Source: Lentzea aerocolonigenes
GTDB lineage: Bacteria; Actinomycetota; Actinomycetes; Mycobacteriales; Pseudonocardiaceae
Reading direction: 5' to 3'
NCBI RefSeq assembly: GCF_000955955.1
Contig: NZ_JYJG01000114.1
Location: 1 to 59,350 of the forward strand
Length of the DNA: 59,350 bases
Made by a program: the position numbers and the translations under genes. Of this stretch, positions 27,166-35,416 are shown in pieces (position 1 is the first letter of the stretch; every line of letters starts with the position of its first letter). The notes under the pieces were generated by a model. That model was given only the letters and a program-made list of their open reading frames with translations, had not been told where the DNA came from and did no database searches.

Positions 27166-27696
27166 GTGAAAACCAGGACGACCGCGCTCGCCGCATTGTG
27201 CGCCGCAATCCCGCTGGTGGTCGCTCCCGCGGCCGCGAACGCGATCGCGTGCTACGGGAACCTCAGCGACACCGTCGGCACGCTGACGAAAATCACGCGT
27301 GAGGAGTTCATGTCGCGCGTCTGCGGCACCGGGCTGCACCCCGGGACAGATCAGCGGGACGTGCAACAGCTCAAGGACGTCGTGCTTCCCGGTGCCGTCT
27401 CCGGGCTCGGCGGGCTCGAACTGATCTACAAGCGCGCGAAGCCCGCCCTCGACGGTGTGGTCGAGAAGTGCTACTCGCCGCAGGACTACTGCAGTCCGGA
27501 CGCAGTGGGGCGCGCGACCCGGTGCATGAAGAGCGAGCTGCCGGACATGGCGATGACCGCGCTGGGGCCCGAGGCGCTCGCCTCGAGCTGTGAAGGGCTC
27601 AAGGCCGCGGCCGCGACGGATCCGGTGGCGCTGAGGGACAGGGCCCGTGCCGCGGCCGAGGCGTACATCGGCTTCCTGCGGACCAGGCCGAGCTGA
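27166..27696 (+). CDS. Secreted cysteine-containing protein of unknown function
   Basis: 176 residues from a GTG with GAGGAGG five bases upstream. The signal peptide is KTRTTALAALCAAIPLVVA, ending AAANA. The mature protein is helical with eight or so cysteines (ACYGN, SRVCG, EKCYSPQDYCS, RCMKSE, SSCEG), suggesting disulfides. No domain was recognised. A strong hairpin at 27711-27740 follows its stop, so the lysozyme transcript probably ends here. Confidence 0.7.
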   Translation: MKTRTTALAALCAAIPLVVAPAAANAIACYGNLSDTVGTLTKITREEFMSRVCGTGLHPGTDQRDVQQLKDVVLPGAVSGLGGLELIYKRAKPALDGVVEKCYSPQDYCSPDAVGRATRCMKSELPDMAMTALGPEALASSCEGLKAAAATDPVALRDRARAAAEAYIGFLRTRPS

Positions 27697-27710
27697 TCCG
27701 GGCACGTGGC

Positions 27711-27740
27711 GTAGCGCGTCGGTGAACACCGGCGCGCTAC
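27711..27740 (+). terminator. Hairpin terminator after the secreted protein gene
   Basis: GTAGCGCG at 27711-27718 pairs with CGCGCTAC at 27733-27740, and CGGTG with CACCG inside, leaving a 2-base loop and one U-G pair. The stem is 14 bp, begins 15 bases after the stop codon and is not followed by a T-run, as usual in actinomycetes. Confidence 0.65.
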
Positions 27741-27892
27741 GCGTCTGTCTGGGCATTTCCGCCGGGCCGATGACGCTCCGTGAGGAATTCACTAGAGAGA
27801 GTGCTTACCTCGTTAAGAATGACTGCCAGGTCGGCGCTCGGGTATCAGCACCTCGACGGAACTACCGCCCATGTTCAGGAAAGGACAGGGCA

Positions 27893-28504
27893 ATGGCCAT
27901 CGACGACCTCCTGAACGAGGGACCCAAAGCCTTCCGCACGCGATGGCTCGGCTACGACCGGGACCAGGTCGACGACGAGTTCGCCAGGCTGGAAGGTGTG
28001 CTCGCCGGCGCCTGCGCGGATCGAGACGCCGCCCTCGCCACCGCCGAGGACCTGACCCGCCACCTGGAGGAAGCGCGCTCGGAGCTCGGCGAGTACCGGA
28101 TGATCCACGCGGGACATAGCAAGGACAACGCAGTGTCCGGGTGTGTGCGGTATCTGCTGCACGTGGCGAGGCGCAAGGCGGAGGAGATCGAAGCCGACGC
28201 CCGCGCACGGGCGGAACAGGCGGTGCGGCAGGCGGAGGAGACCGCCGTCCGCCAGGCCCGCCTGCTCGACGAGACCGAACAGGAGACCCAGCGCCGGCTG
28301 ACCGAGGCGAACCGGCGCGCCAGGGAGATCGTCGGCGAGGCGCTGGAGCAGTTCCGCCTCGTGCAGGCTGATCTGGCTGAGCGGCAACGGTTGCTGGAGC
28401 ACTGGTACGCCGAGGGCGCGGCCGCACCGAGCATGCCGTTGCCCAGGCAAGGCGAACCCGCGCCGGTCGGGACCGTCGCCGACGAGTCGAGCGTGACGCG
28501 ATGA
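27893..28504 (+). CDS. DivIVA-like coiled-coil protein
   Basis: 203 residues. The N-terminus FRTRWLGYDRDQVDDEFARL matches the DivIVA/Wag31 motif (GYDRDEVD). A long coiled coil follows at about residues 25-180, rich in Ala, Glu and Arg (RRKAEEIEADARARAEQAVR). DivIVA-like proteins bind curved membrane at poles and septa and organise wall growth in actinobacteria. This one is a shorter paralog type and probably not the main Wag31. Its stop overlaps the next ATG in an ATGA. Confidence 0.82.
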   Translation: MAIDDLLNEGPKAFRTRWLGYDRDQVDDEFARLEGVLAGACADRDAALATAEDLTRHLEEARSELGEYRMIHAGHSKDNAVSGCVRYLLHVARRKAEEIEADARARAEQAVRQAEETAVRQARLLDETEQETQRRLTEANRRAREIVGEALEQFRLVQADLAERQRLLEHWYAEGAAAPSMPLPRQGEPAPVGTVADESSVTR

Positions 28505-29211
28505 CCGCCGTCGCGCAGCGGTCCGCGGCCGTCACCGCCACGTGCGTGCTGGTCGGCCTCCGCGACTGCGGCGTCGTCGGCGTCCGATGGGCGGCCGCGT
28601 GTGCGGATGCGCTCCGCGTCGGCCTCGTCGTGCGCGCGGCGGGGGAGAACGATCCCGCGCACGCCGACGTCGCGGCCCTGCTGGCGGAGCACCCGGACCT
28701 GTCCGTCCACTTCGAACACCACGACGGCCCGCCGGGTCGCTGGGAAGGCGGACTGGTGGTCATCTCCCGGTCCTGTGCCGTGATCGCGCCACCACTCGCG
28801 GGCCGTGACCGCCGCGATGTCGTGGTGCTGGGCGGCACCCCCGCCGCGATCGCCGGTTGCCACGGGGTCGTGACCGCTGTCCTCGATCCCGTTGGGGGCG
28901 AAGGTGTGTTGCGGCGGGCGATCACGTTCTGCCGGGTGCGGCAGGTAACTCGCCTGCGGGTGCTGACGCGTCCGTACAACGGTGCCGCCGGTTCGCTCGA
29001 CGCCACCGCCGATCTCGTGCACGCGGCCTGTCCCGGCGTGATCGTCGAACTGGTGCGCGAGACCAGGTCCGTGGGTGAGGAGGTGCGGCTGTTCCCGAGT
29101 GACCTGATCGTGGTGTCCGGGCGGGAAGGCGCTGCGGCCGAAGGTCTTCAACCGGCGGCAGGGGCGGCGTTGCGCCAAGCGCGTTGCCCGGTGCTGTTCA
29201 GCTGTTCGTGA
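28501..29211 (+). CDS. UspA-like protein of unknown function
   Basis: 236 residues, translationally coupled to the DivIVA-like gene. Alternating hydrophobic strands and helices and the end LRQARCPVLFSCS resemble two weak universal-stress-protein-like halves (LVGLRDCGVVGVRWAAACAD; VTRLRVLTRPYNGAAGSLDA). The ATP-binding G-x2-G-x9-G-S motif is not clear. I infer a regulatory or nucleotide-sensing role only loosely. Confidence 0.55.
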   Translation: MTAVAQRSAAVTATCVLVGLRDCGVVGVRWAAACADALRVGLVVRAAGENDPAHADVAALLAEHPDLSVHFEHHDGPPGRWEGGLVVISRSCAVIAPPLAGRDRRDVVVLGGTPAAIAGCHGVVTAVLDPVGGEGVLRRAITFCRVRQVTRLRVLTRPYNGAAGSLDATADLVHAACPGVIVELVRETRSVGEEVRLFPSDLIVVSGREGAAAEGLQPAAGAALRQARCPVLFSCS

Positions 29212-29225
29212 CAGGGGGATCTCAG

Positions 29226-30104
29226 ATGAGCATCGGCAGAATCGTCGTGTACGTCTTCGCCGCGATGCTGGCCGGGGTGACGATCGGCTTGCTCAAGAGC
29301 TGGCCGGATCCCGCGCCGCCGCTCCCGCAGAACGTCGCGCAGGTGCCACCGGTGGTGGCGAGCATTTCGGTGCGGACATCGCCTTCACCGTCGTCGCAGC
29401 CGTCGTCGCAGCCGCCGTCGTCGAATGCCGGGACACCGGCCGCCGTGGTCGGCCAGGCCGCGCCTCGGCCGGGGCCGGAGCTCCCGCCAGGGCAACCGGT
29501 GCCGTCGCAGGGCGAGGGCTGGTGGCGCACGGTCGCGGGCACGAGCACGCAGGTCGGCTCCGGCCGGGTGCGCACCTACTCCGTCGAGGTCGAACAGGGC
29601 GCCGTGCCACCGCAGGCGCAGCACCCGTTCGCCGCGGCCGTGGACCGGGCTCTGGCAGACCCGCGGGGCTGGACCGCGTCCGGTGACGTGGCCTTCCGCC
29701 GCGTGGACGTGGCGCAGCCGGACGTGCGGATCCGCCTCACCGCAACGGAGACGGCGCGGGCGACCTGCGGGTACGACCTGCCGTACGACACTTCCTGCTA
29801 CGTCGGCGGCGTCGTGTACGTGAGCGCGCCGCGGTGGTTTCGCGGCGCCGAGTCGTTCGCCGGCGACCTGGAGGGTTACCGGAGCTACCTGATCAACCAC
29901 GAGATCGGGCACTTCCTCGGGCACGGCCACGAGCCCTGCCCCGCCGACGGCGCCCCCGCGCCCGTGATGATGCAGCAGACTTTCTCCGTGTCGAACGACC
30001 AGCTCGCCGAGATCACCGCCGCGAGGCCGCAGGGCCTGACCGTCCCCAAGGACGGCAGGACGTGCGTCGCGAACCCGTGGCCCCACCCGGAGGTGACCAG
30101 GTGA
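29226..30104 (+). CDS. DUF3152 secreted metalloprotease-like protein
   Basis: 292 residues. The ATG at 29226 follows GGGGGA. A membrane anchor or signal lies at about residues 3-24 (RIVVYVFAAMLAGVTIGLL), with a Pro/Ser linker to about residue 95. The DUF3152 domain then contains INHEIGHFLGHGHEPC near residue 225, an HExxHxxGxxH zinc-binding site of metzincin type. It is probably an extracellular zinc protease. The stop overlaps the GTG of the glycosyltransferase gene. Confidence 0.88.
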   Translation: MSIGRIVVYVFAAMLAGVTIGLLKSWPDPAPPLPQNVAQVPPVVASISVRTSPSPSSQPSSQPPSSNAGTPAAVVGQAAPRPGPELPPGQPVPSQGEGWWRTVAGTSTQVGSGRVRTYSVEVEQGAVPPQAQHPFAAAVDRALADPRGWTASGDVAFRRVDVAQPDVRIRLTATETARATCGYDLPYDTSCYVGGVVYVSAPRWFRGAESFAGDLEGYRSYLINHEIGHFLGHGHEPCPADGAPAPVMMQQTFSVSNDQLAEITAARPQGLTVPKDGRTCVANPWPHPEVTR

Positions 30105-31273
30105 AGATCGCGATGATCTCGGTGCGGGAGAACCCGCTCACCGCGCGGCGCGACCCGGACGCGGTGGGCGAGCGCCTGCACGTCGCCGAACTGTCGGAAG
30201 CGCTGGTGCGGCAGGGACACGAGGTGACCGTCCACACGCGACGGACGGACCGGCGGACGCCCGGCCAGGTGCGGATCGACCGCGGGTTCGAGGTCGTGCA
30301 CGCGCCGGCCGGTCCCGCGCACGAGCTCGGCCAGGACGACGTCGTCCCGCACCTCGGGGAGTTCGCGCGGTTCCTGACAGCGCGGTGGGCAGCGGAGGCA
30401 CCGGACGTCATCCACGCGCACCACTGGACGTCCGGCCTGGCGGCGGTGCTCGGCGCCCGGCGCACCGGAATCCCGATCGTGCAGAGCTACCACGGGCTCG
30501 AGGGCGGCGAGTCCGCGGGAATCGAGCGGCTCGTCGGACGTGAGGCGGCGGCCGTGATCGCCACGTCCGGCCACGAGGCGAACTCGCTCGCCCGCCTCGG
30601 CGTGCGCCGCTCGGCGATCTCGGTCGTCCCCTGGGGCGTGGACACCCGGATGTTCACGCTGAACGGCCCGAGCGCGCCGCGCAACGGGATGCCGCGCGTC
30701 CTCGCGGTGTCGGGCCTCGCCCCGCACGACGGCCTCGACGACCTGATCTGCGCCCTCGCCGTGGTGACCTGGACCGAGCTGGTGGTGGCCGGCGGTCCGG
30801 GCCGATCGTCGCTGCCCGGCAACGCGGAGTTCCGGCGCCTGCACGCGCTGGCGGTGCAGCAGGGAGTCGCGGACCGTGTCCTGTTCCTCGGCCGCGTGCC
30901 GCACTCGGGCATGCCCGCACTCCTGCGGTCCGCGGACGTCGTGGCGTGCCCTCAGCGGCACGAGTCGTTCGGCGTCGTGCCGCTCGAAGCGATGGCGTGC
31001 GGCGTGCCGGTGGTGGCGTCGTCGGTCGGCGGCCTCACCGAGTCCGTGGTGCACGAGGTGACGGGCCTGCACGTGCCGCCGCGCAAACCCGCACTGCTGG
31101 CGCGGGCGCTGCGCACGCTGCTGGGCGACGACACCCGGCGCCAGGAGCTGGCCGCCGCCGGCCAGGACCGCACCAGCGTCCGCTACGCCTGGGACCGGGT
31201 GGTGTCCGACATGGTGCGGGCCTACCGCGACGTGGCGGCCGTCCCGTTGAGCGAATGCCCGGAGGCCGGCTGA
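30101..31273 (+). CDS. GT4-family glycosyltransferase
   Basis: 390 residues. The GTG at 30101 overlaps the previous stop and has GGAGGTGACC upstream. N-terminal Rossmann half: KIAMISVRENPLTARRDPDA and VIHAHHWTSGLAAVLG. C-terminal half: QRHESFGVVPLEAMACGVPV, the E-x7-E motif of GT-B retaining transferases that binds the nucleotide sugar. It could glycosylate a lipid, a wall precursor or a small metabolite such as a mycothiol-type acceptor; the acceptor is unknown. It closes the 27.9-31.3 kb operon. Confidence 0.92.
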   Translation: MKIAMISVRENPLTARRDPDAVGERLHVAELSEALVRQGHEVTVHTRRTDRRTPGQVRIDRGFEVVHAPAGPAHELGQDDVVPHLGEFARFLTARWAAEAPDVIHAHHWTSGLAAVLGARRTGIPIVQSYHGLEGGESAGIERLVGREAAAVIATSGHEANSLARLGVRRSAISVVPWGVDTRMFTLNGPSAPRNGMPRVLAVSGLAPHDGLDDLICALAVVTWTELVVAGGPGRSSLPGNAEFRRLHALAVQQGVADRVLFLGRVPHSGMPALLRSADVVACPQRHESFGVVPLEAMACGVPVVASSVGGLTESVVHEVTGLHVPPRKPALLARALRTLLGDDTRRQELAAAGQDRTSVRYAWDRVVSDMVRAYRDVAAVPLSECPEAG

Positions 31274-31275
31274 GG

Positions 31276-32073
31276 TCAGGCGCCCGGCACGGGGTTCGCC
31301 CGTGACCAGTCGTCGACGTGGAAGGGCCACTCGCGCGGCGTGACGGTCGAAGCGTGCGTGACCACCTCGCTGGGCAACGGTCCGTCGGTCAGGCCGAGCC
31401 GGACGCGGTAGTCGTTCAGGAACGCCTCGGCCACCTCGCCGGCGGTCAGTGCGGGCGCGTGGTCGGCGAGCCCGGCGATGGAGCTTCGGCGCAGGTCGTA
31501 GCCGAGTGCGTCCGACACGTCCGCGATCACCGCGCGCACCCGGTCCGAGACGGTGACCTGGACGACCGTGCTGAACAGCGAGCCGGTCGACGTCACGCGC
31601 TGCGCCGAGCCCACGACCTTCGCGGTACCGCCGACGTTGATGCTGTATTCGCCGGGGCAGTACTCGCCGTCGACCTCGCCGACGCGGGCGTCGACGTCAC
31701 CGAGTCCACGCAGGACACGCGCGTGGCTCTCGGCGTTGGCGGCGAAGGTCGCGCTGCCCGCGTGCCGGATGCCGGTGGTGCGGTCGAGGTGGTCGATGAC
31801 GACGGCACCGCTGTCGTAGGCGACCATCCGCCCGCCGGGTGACCGCACGACCGTCTCGAACCCGGCGGCCCTGGCGATCTCGGTGGCCTTGGTGATGCCG
31901 GGTGAGCGCACGTCTCGTGCGCTGAACGCGACGGTGGGGCTCTGCGGCACGTAGATGTGGACCAGCTCGGTCCACGTCGCGTGGGTCGAGCGCAACAGCA
32001 GTGCCGGGATCACCAGATCGGTCACGGCGGACGTGGTGCTTCCGGACACCAGCAGCCGGTCGAGGTTCTTCAC
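31276..32073 (-). CDS. Lipoate-protein ligase A-like (BPL/LplA/LipB) protein
   Basis: 265 residues from a GTG. The LplA fold is indicated by EYCPGEYSINVGGTAKVVGS followed by AQR, where the Lys of GTAKVVG is the ligand-contacting lysine of the family. It may attach lipoate or octanoate, or be one of the many uncharacterised actinobacterial homologs. No other lipoate gene is nearby. It is convergent with the glycosyltransferase (2-base gap) and divergent from the VanY-like gene. Confidence 0.82.
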   Translation of the reverse strand: MKNLDRLLVSGSTTSAVTDLVIPALLLRSTHATWTELVHIYVPQSPTVAFSARDVRSPGITKATEIARAAGFETVVRSPGGRMVAYDSGAVVIDHLDRTTGIRHAGSATFAANAESHARVLRGLGDVDARVGEVDGEYCPGEYSINVGGTAKVVGSAQRVTSTGSLFSTVVQVTVSDRVRAVIADVSDALGYDLRRSSIAGLADHAPALTAGEVAEAFLNDYRVRLGLTDGPLPSEVVTHASTVTPREWPFHVDDWSRANPVPGA

Positions 32074-32173
32074 GCCGTGATTCTTACTTGTAACCACCGC
32101 TGTCGACATCTCGTTGCAGAACGCGCACATTCCGCTGGCCGGCCGGGGACATGGGTTCGGCAGGGTCGATCCC

Positions 32174-32722
32174 GTGGCAGCGATCCGTGGAATCCTCGCA
32201 ATGCTCGTCCTCGCGACAACGGCGTGCTCGACAGCGCCCTCGCCGGCACCCGCTCCCGTGCCCGGTCCGACGAGCACTTCGGTGCGTGTCCAGGGCGACG
32301 GCAGCATCCCGGAGAACGGCAGCATCTCGTTGGACGACGACGAGCACGCCGCCATCGCGAACCTCGACCCGGCGCTGCTCGCGGCGATGCGGAAGGCCGC
32401 CGTGGACGCTCGGGCGCGTGGGGTGGAGCTGCGGGTGACGTCGGGCTGGCGCAGCAAGGAGTACCAGCAGCGGCTGTTCGACGAGGCCGTCACCCGGTAC
32501 GCGAGCGAGAAGGAGGCGCGGAAGTGGGTGCAGCCTCCGGACAAGTCGAACCACGTCACGGGCAAGGCGATCGACATCGGCCCGACCAACGCCGACGACT
32601 GGCTGATCCAGCACGGTGCGGACTACGGGTTGTGCCAGAAGTACGCCAACGAGATGTGGCACTTCGAGCTGCTGACCACGCCCGGCGGCCAGTGCCCGCA
32701 GCCGGTCAGCGAGTCGGGCTGA
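32174..32722 (+). CDS. VanY-like D-alanyl-D-alanine carboxypeptidase lipoprotein
   Basis: 182 residues from the GTG at 32174. The signal peptide ends in the lipobox-like LATTAC. The peptidase M15 core follows: RVTSGWRSKEYQQRLFDEAV, SNHVTGKAIDIGPTNADDW and ANEMWHFELL, giving the zinc ligands His, Asp and His and the catalytic Glu. It trims the terminal D-Ala of peptidoglycan stem peptides. An open frame continues upstream to 32114, but the signal peptide fits the internal GTG. Isolated VanY-like enzymes do not by themselves mean glycopeptide resistance, and no vanHAX genes are seen. Confidence 0.9.
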   Translation: MAAIRGILAMLVLATTACSTAPSPAPAPVPGPTSTSVRVQGDGSIPENGSISLDDDEHAAIANLDPALLAAMRKAAVDARARGVELRVTSGWRSKEYQQRLFDEAVTRYASEKEARKWVQPPDKSNHVTGKAIDIGPTNADDWLIQHGADYGLCQKYANEMWHFELLTTPGGQCPQPVSESG

Positions 32723-32744
32723 CGTCCGGCTGGGGGATCATGCG

Positions 32745-33383
32745 GTGGTGACGGACTCTCTGCCTGCCGGTGGCGTCGTGCTCGACGAGGAGGAACTGGA
32801 GGCGCGCTGGGCTCATGCGTGGCGGCCGGAAGAAGTCGCCGAACGACTGGAGGGCGTGCGAACGCCCTGGTACGTCGCCGCGGGATGGGCGCTGGACCTG
32901 TTCCGCGGCGGGCAGTCGCGCCCGCACGGCGATCTGGAGATCGCGGTGCCGCTGGCGGGCTTCGCGGAGATCCGCGACCGCCTGGCCGGACACGCCTTCG
33001 ACGTGGCCGGGTTGGGCCGGATCTGGTTCGACGCGGAGCCGGAGGTACTGGCGGCCGCGCACCAGACGTGGGTGCGCGACCTGACGAGTGGCCGGTACCT
33101 GGTCGACGTGTTCCGCGAACCGCACGACGGCGGCACGTGGATCTGCCGGCGGGACGAGAACCTGCGACTGCCGTACGACGTGATCATCGAGCGGACCGCG
33201 ACGGGCATCCCCTTCCTGGTGCCGGAGCTGGTGCTGCTGTTCAAGGCGAAGGCGGTGCGGCCGAAGGACCAGCAGGACTTCGACGGGGTGCTGCCCCTGC
33301 TCGGGCGGGATCGGCGTACGGCGCTCGCCGGGTGGCTGAAGCGCGTTCATCCCGGTCATCCGTGGCTGGCGGTGCTCGGCTGA
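32745..33383 (+). CDS. Nucleotidyltransferase (aminoglycoside adenylyltransferase-like, PF10706 type)
   Basis: 212 residues from a GTG. WYVAAGWALDLFRGGQSRPH then GDLEIAVPL shows the Gly-Trp-Ala and Asp-x-Glu pattern of the AAD(2'')/AbiEii-like nucleotidyltransferase fold, with a later FLVPELVLLFKAKAVRPKDQ and DFDGVLPLL typical of the group. Most chromosomal members are uncharacterised, so resistance should not be assumed. Its 3' end overlaps the convergent amidase gene by 28 bases. Confidence 0.8.
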   Translation: MVTDSLPAGGVVLDEEELEARWAHAWRPEEVAERLEGVRTPWYVAAGWALDLFRGGQSRPHGDLEIAVPLAGFAEIRDRLAGHAFDVAGLGRIWFDAEPEVLAAAHQTWVRDLTSGRYLVDVFREPHDGGTWICRRDENLRLPYDVIIERTATGIPFLVPELVLLFKAKAVRPKDQQDFDGVLPLLGRDRRTALAGWLKRVHPGHPWLAVLG

Positions 33384-34748
33384 CCCGGCCACCGGTGATG
33401 CCACGAGCGAGCGGCTTCGAGCTGCGCGGCAAGGCGGAACAGCGTTGCCTCGTCACCGAAGCGGCCGAGGAAGTGCACCCCGATCGGCAGTCCCGCAGCG
33501 TTCCACCACAGCGGTACGGACATCGCCGGGCTGCCGGTGATGTTGGCGACGACGGCGGGGTAGGCGACGGTGGACGCGCCGTGGTCGAGGCCCGTGATCT
33601 CGCCGAGCGGCGGGGGAGGGCTGGACATCGTCGGGGTGAGCCAGAGGTCGCAGGGGCCCAGGAATCCCGCGACCGTGCGGCTGAACGCCTGCAGGTCGGT
33701 GATCGCGAGCAGGTACTTCCCGGCGCTGACGGCTCGCCCCGCCTCCCAGTAGGCCCTGGTGATCGGTTCGAGCTCGTCGTCGGCCGGCGTGCGGCCGGTT
33801 CTGCGGACCCAGTAGTCGACGATCCAGGTGGTCGCGGCGCCGAACACCGTGCCGATCGCGTCACCGACTTCAGGAGTGAGGCCGGGCAGGTCCGCTTCGA
33901 CGAGCTCGTGGCCGAGGTCCGTGCACAGCGCGACCGCGTCGTCGAGGGCGGCCAGGCAGTCGGGGTGGCCGAGTGATCCGTGCGATCCGCAGTCGTCCCG
34001 GGTCGGCGCCGACCTCGTCGAGGAACGGTCGGGCGCGCGGGGGAGCGGGGTACGGGTCGCCGGGTGCGGGGCCGCTGGTGGCGTCGAGCAGTGCTGCGCT
34101 GTCCCGCACGGAACGGGTGAGGGCGTGCTCGACGGCCCAGCCACCGATCGCGTCGCCGTACTCCGGGCCGAGCGGGTTGCGGGCCCGGGTCGGCTTCAAC
34201 CCGAACAGCCCGCACGCCGAAGCGGGGAACCGCAGTGAGCCGCCGAGGTCGTTGCCGTGCGCCATCGGGACCATCCCGGACGCGACGGCGGCGGCCGAGC
34301 CGCCCGACGATCCGCTCGTCGAACGTGTGGTGTCCCAAGGATTGCGGGTCGCGCCGCGCAGCGCGGGCTCACACGTCGGGACCATGCCGAACTCGGGCGT
34401 GCTGGTCTTGCCGATGAGCACGAGACCGGCTCGGCGCAGCCGGGTGACGAGCTCGGAGTCCTGAGTGGACACGTTGTCCCGCAGGAAGACCGAGCCTTCG
34501 CTGAACGGCACTCCGGCCACCTCGACGACGAGGTCCTTGAGCAGGAAGGGAACCCCGGTGAACGGTCCGTCCGAGGCGGGCGGCGCGTCGTACATCGGCG
34601 TGATCACCGCGTTCAACGACGGGTTCAGCGACTCGATCCGGTCGATCGCGGCCGTGACCAGCTCGGCCGGGCCCACCTCGCCACGGCGCACGAGGTCTGC
34701 CTGCGCCGTGGCGTCGAGCGTGGCGAGCTCGGTGGACAGGGCGGTCAT
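33356..34748 (-). pseudogene. Amidase (amidase-signature family) with a frameshift
   Basis: The frame from the ATG at 34748 gives a typical amidase N-terminus. [18 protein letters not shown] carries the first catalytic Lys, and [17 protein letters not shown] carries the cis-Ser/Ser-nucleophile region. It runs to [13 protein letters not shown] near 33975. The rest continues in another frame from [17 protein letters not shown] to AGLPIGVHFLGRFGDEATLF and the stop at 33356. One base is missing (or two extra) near 33970-33977; with that repaired the enzyme would be about 463 residues and normal. It may be a real mutation or a sequence error. The ATG overlaps the stop of the preceding gene in a cupin operon. 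Confidence 0.85.
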
Positions 34749-35026
34749 CACGTCGCCATTGCGGGTTCGTGGACCTCGCCGAGCGCCTCGATCCGAGGCG
34801 AGGGCAGCCCGGCCGTCGCGAGCGCCGTGCGGAACGCCTCACCGGTGCTGAACGCCTCGAACTCCGCACGGGTGGGGCAGCCGTCGTAGACGCTGATGCC
34901 GTCCTCGCGCACGACGCACGCGTGCACACCGTCGGGCTGCAGGCCGGCGAACATCCGGTCGTAGCCCGGCAACAGCGCGGCGGGGTCGCCGTCGAAGTGG
35001 TAGACGCTGAGGAACACGGTGATCAC
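34748..35026 (-). CDS. Small EthD/dimeric alpha-beta barrel-like protein
   Basis: 92 residues from a GTG overlapping the cupin stop in a [24 protein letters not shown] suggests the ferredoxin-like dimeric alpha-beta barrel fold seen in EthD and antibiotic monooxygenase proteins. There is no catalytic signature. Coupled on both sides, it sits in an operon with a cupin and an amidase, which suggests breakdown or modification of a small amide. Confidence 0.6.
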   Translation of the reverse strand: MITVFLSVYHFDGDPAALLPGYDRMFAGLQPDGVHACVVREDGISVYDGCPTRAEFEAFSTGEAFRTALATAGLPSPRIEALGEVHEPAMAT

Positions 35027-35391
35027 CTGGCTTCCATGTTCGCGCCGACGACCGCCATGGTGGCGTTCAGCGCGTCGGTGGGGCTGAACTCGATCAGCTC
35101 GGTGCCGTCGAAGATCAGCGGGACGTGGCCGGGCGCGCCGTAGTAGACGTCGCCCTGCTGGTAGACCTCGTCGTGGCCGGCGTAGCGGAAGATGACCTTG
35201 CCGCTCACCACGACGCCCCAGTGCGGGCACTGGCAGCGGTCGTCGGGCAGGCCCTTGAACAGCGGGGCGGGGTCGAGGTCGGCCTTGTGGGTCTCGAAGC
35301 CGACGGTGTAGCCGCCGAGCTCGACGTAACGGCCCTCGATGACTTCCTCGTCGAGGGACACGGGCGCTTCGGCCTTGGTCGTGCGTGGCAT
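35023..35391 (-). CDS. Cupin-domain protein
   Basis: 122 residues. CQCPHWGVVVSGKVIFRYAG and QQGDVYYGAPGHVPLIFDGT form the two cupin motifs. The first lacks the usual HxH, retaining only one His, so metal binding may be weak. It is the first of three coupled genes (cupin, alpha-beta barrel protein, amidase) and lies 25 bases after the end of the large AAA regulator gene. Confidence 0.75.
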   Translation of the reverse strand: MPRTTKAEAPVSLDEEVIEGRYVELGGYTVGFETHKADLDPAPLFKGLPDDRCQCPHWGVVVSGKVIFRYAGHDEVYQQGDVYYGAPGHVPLIFDGTELIEFSPTDALNATMAVVGANMEAR

Positions 35392-35416
35392 GGGGTGCTC
35401 CTTCCAGAGACACCCT

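Noticed and set aside
32174..32722. Vancomycin-resistance cluster because of the VanY-like gene
   Set aside because: No vanH, vanA, vanX or vanRS genes are nearby; single VanY-like carboxypeptidases are common.
32745..33383. Aminoglycoside resistance gene
   Set aside because: The nucleotidyltransferase fold fits, but chromosomal members of this family are mostly of unknown function, and no supporting context is present.
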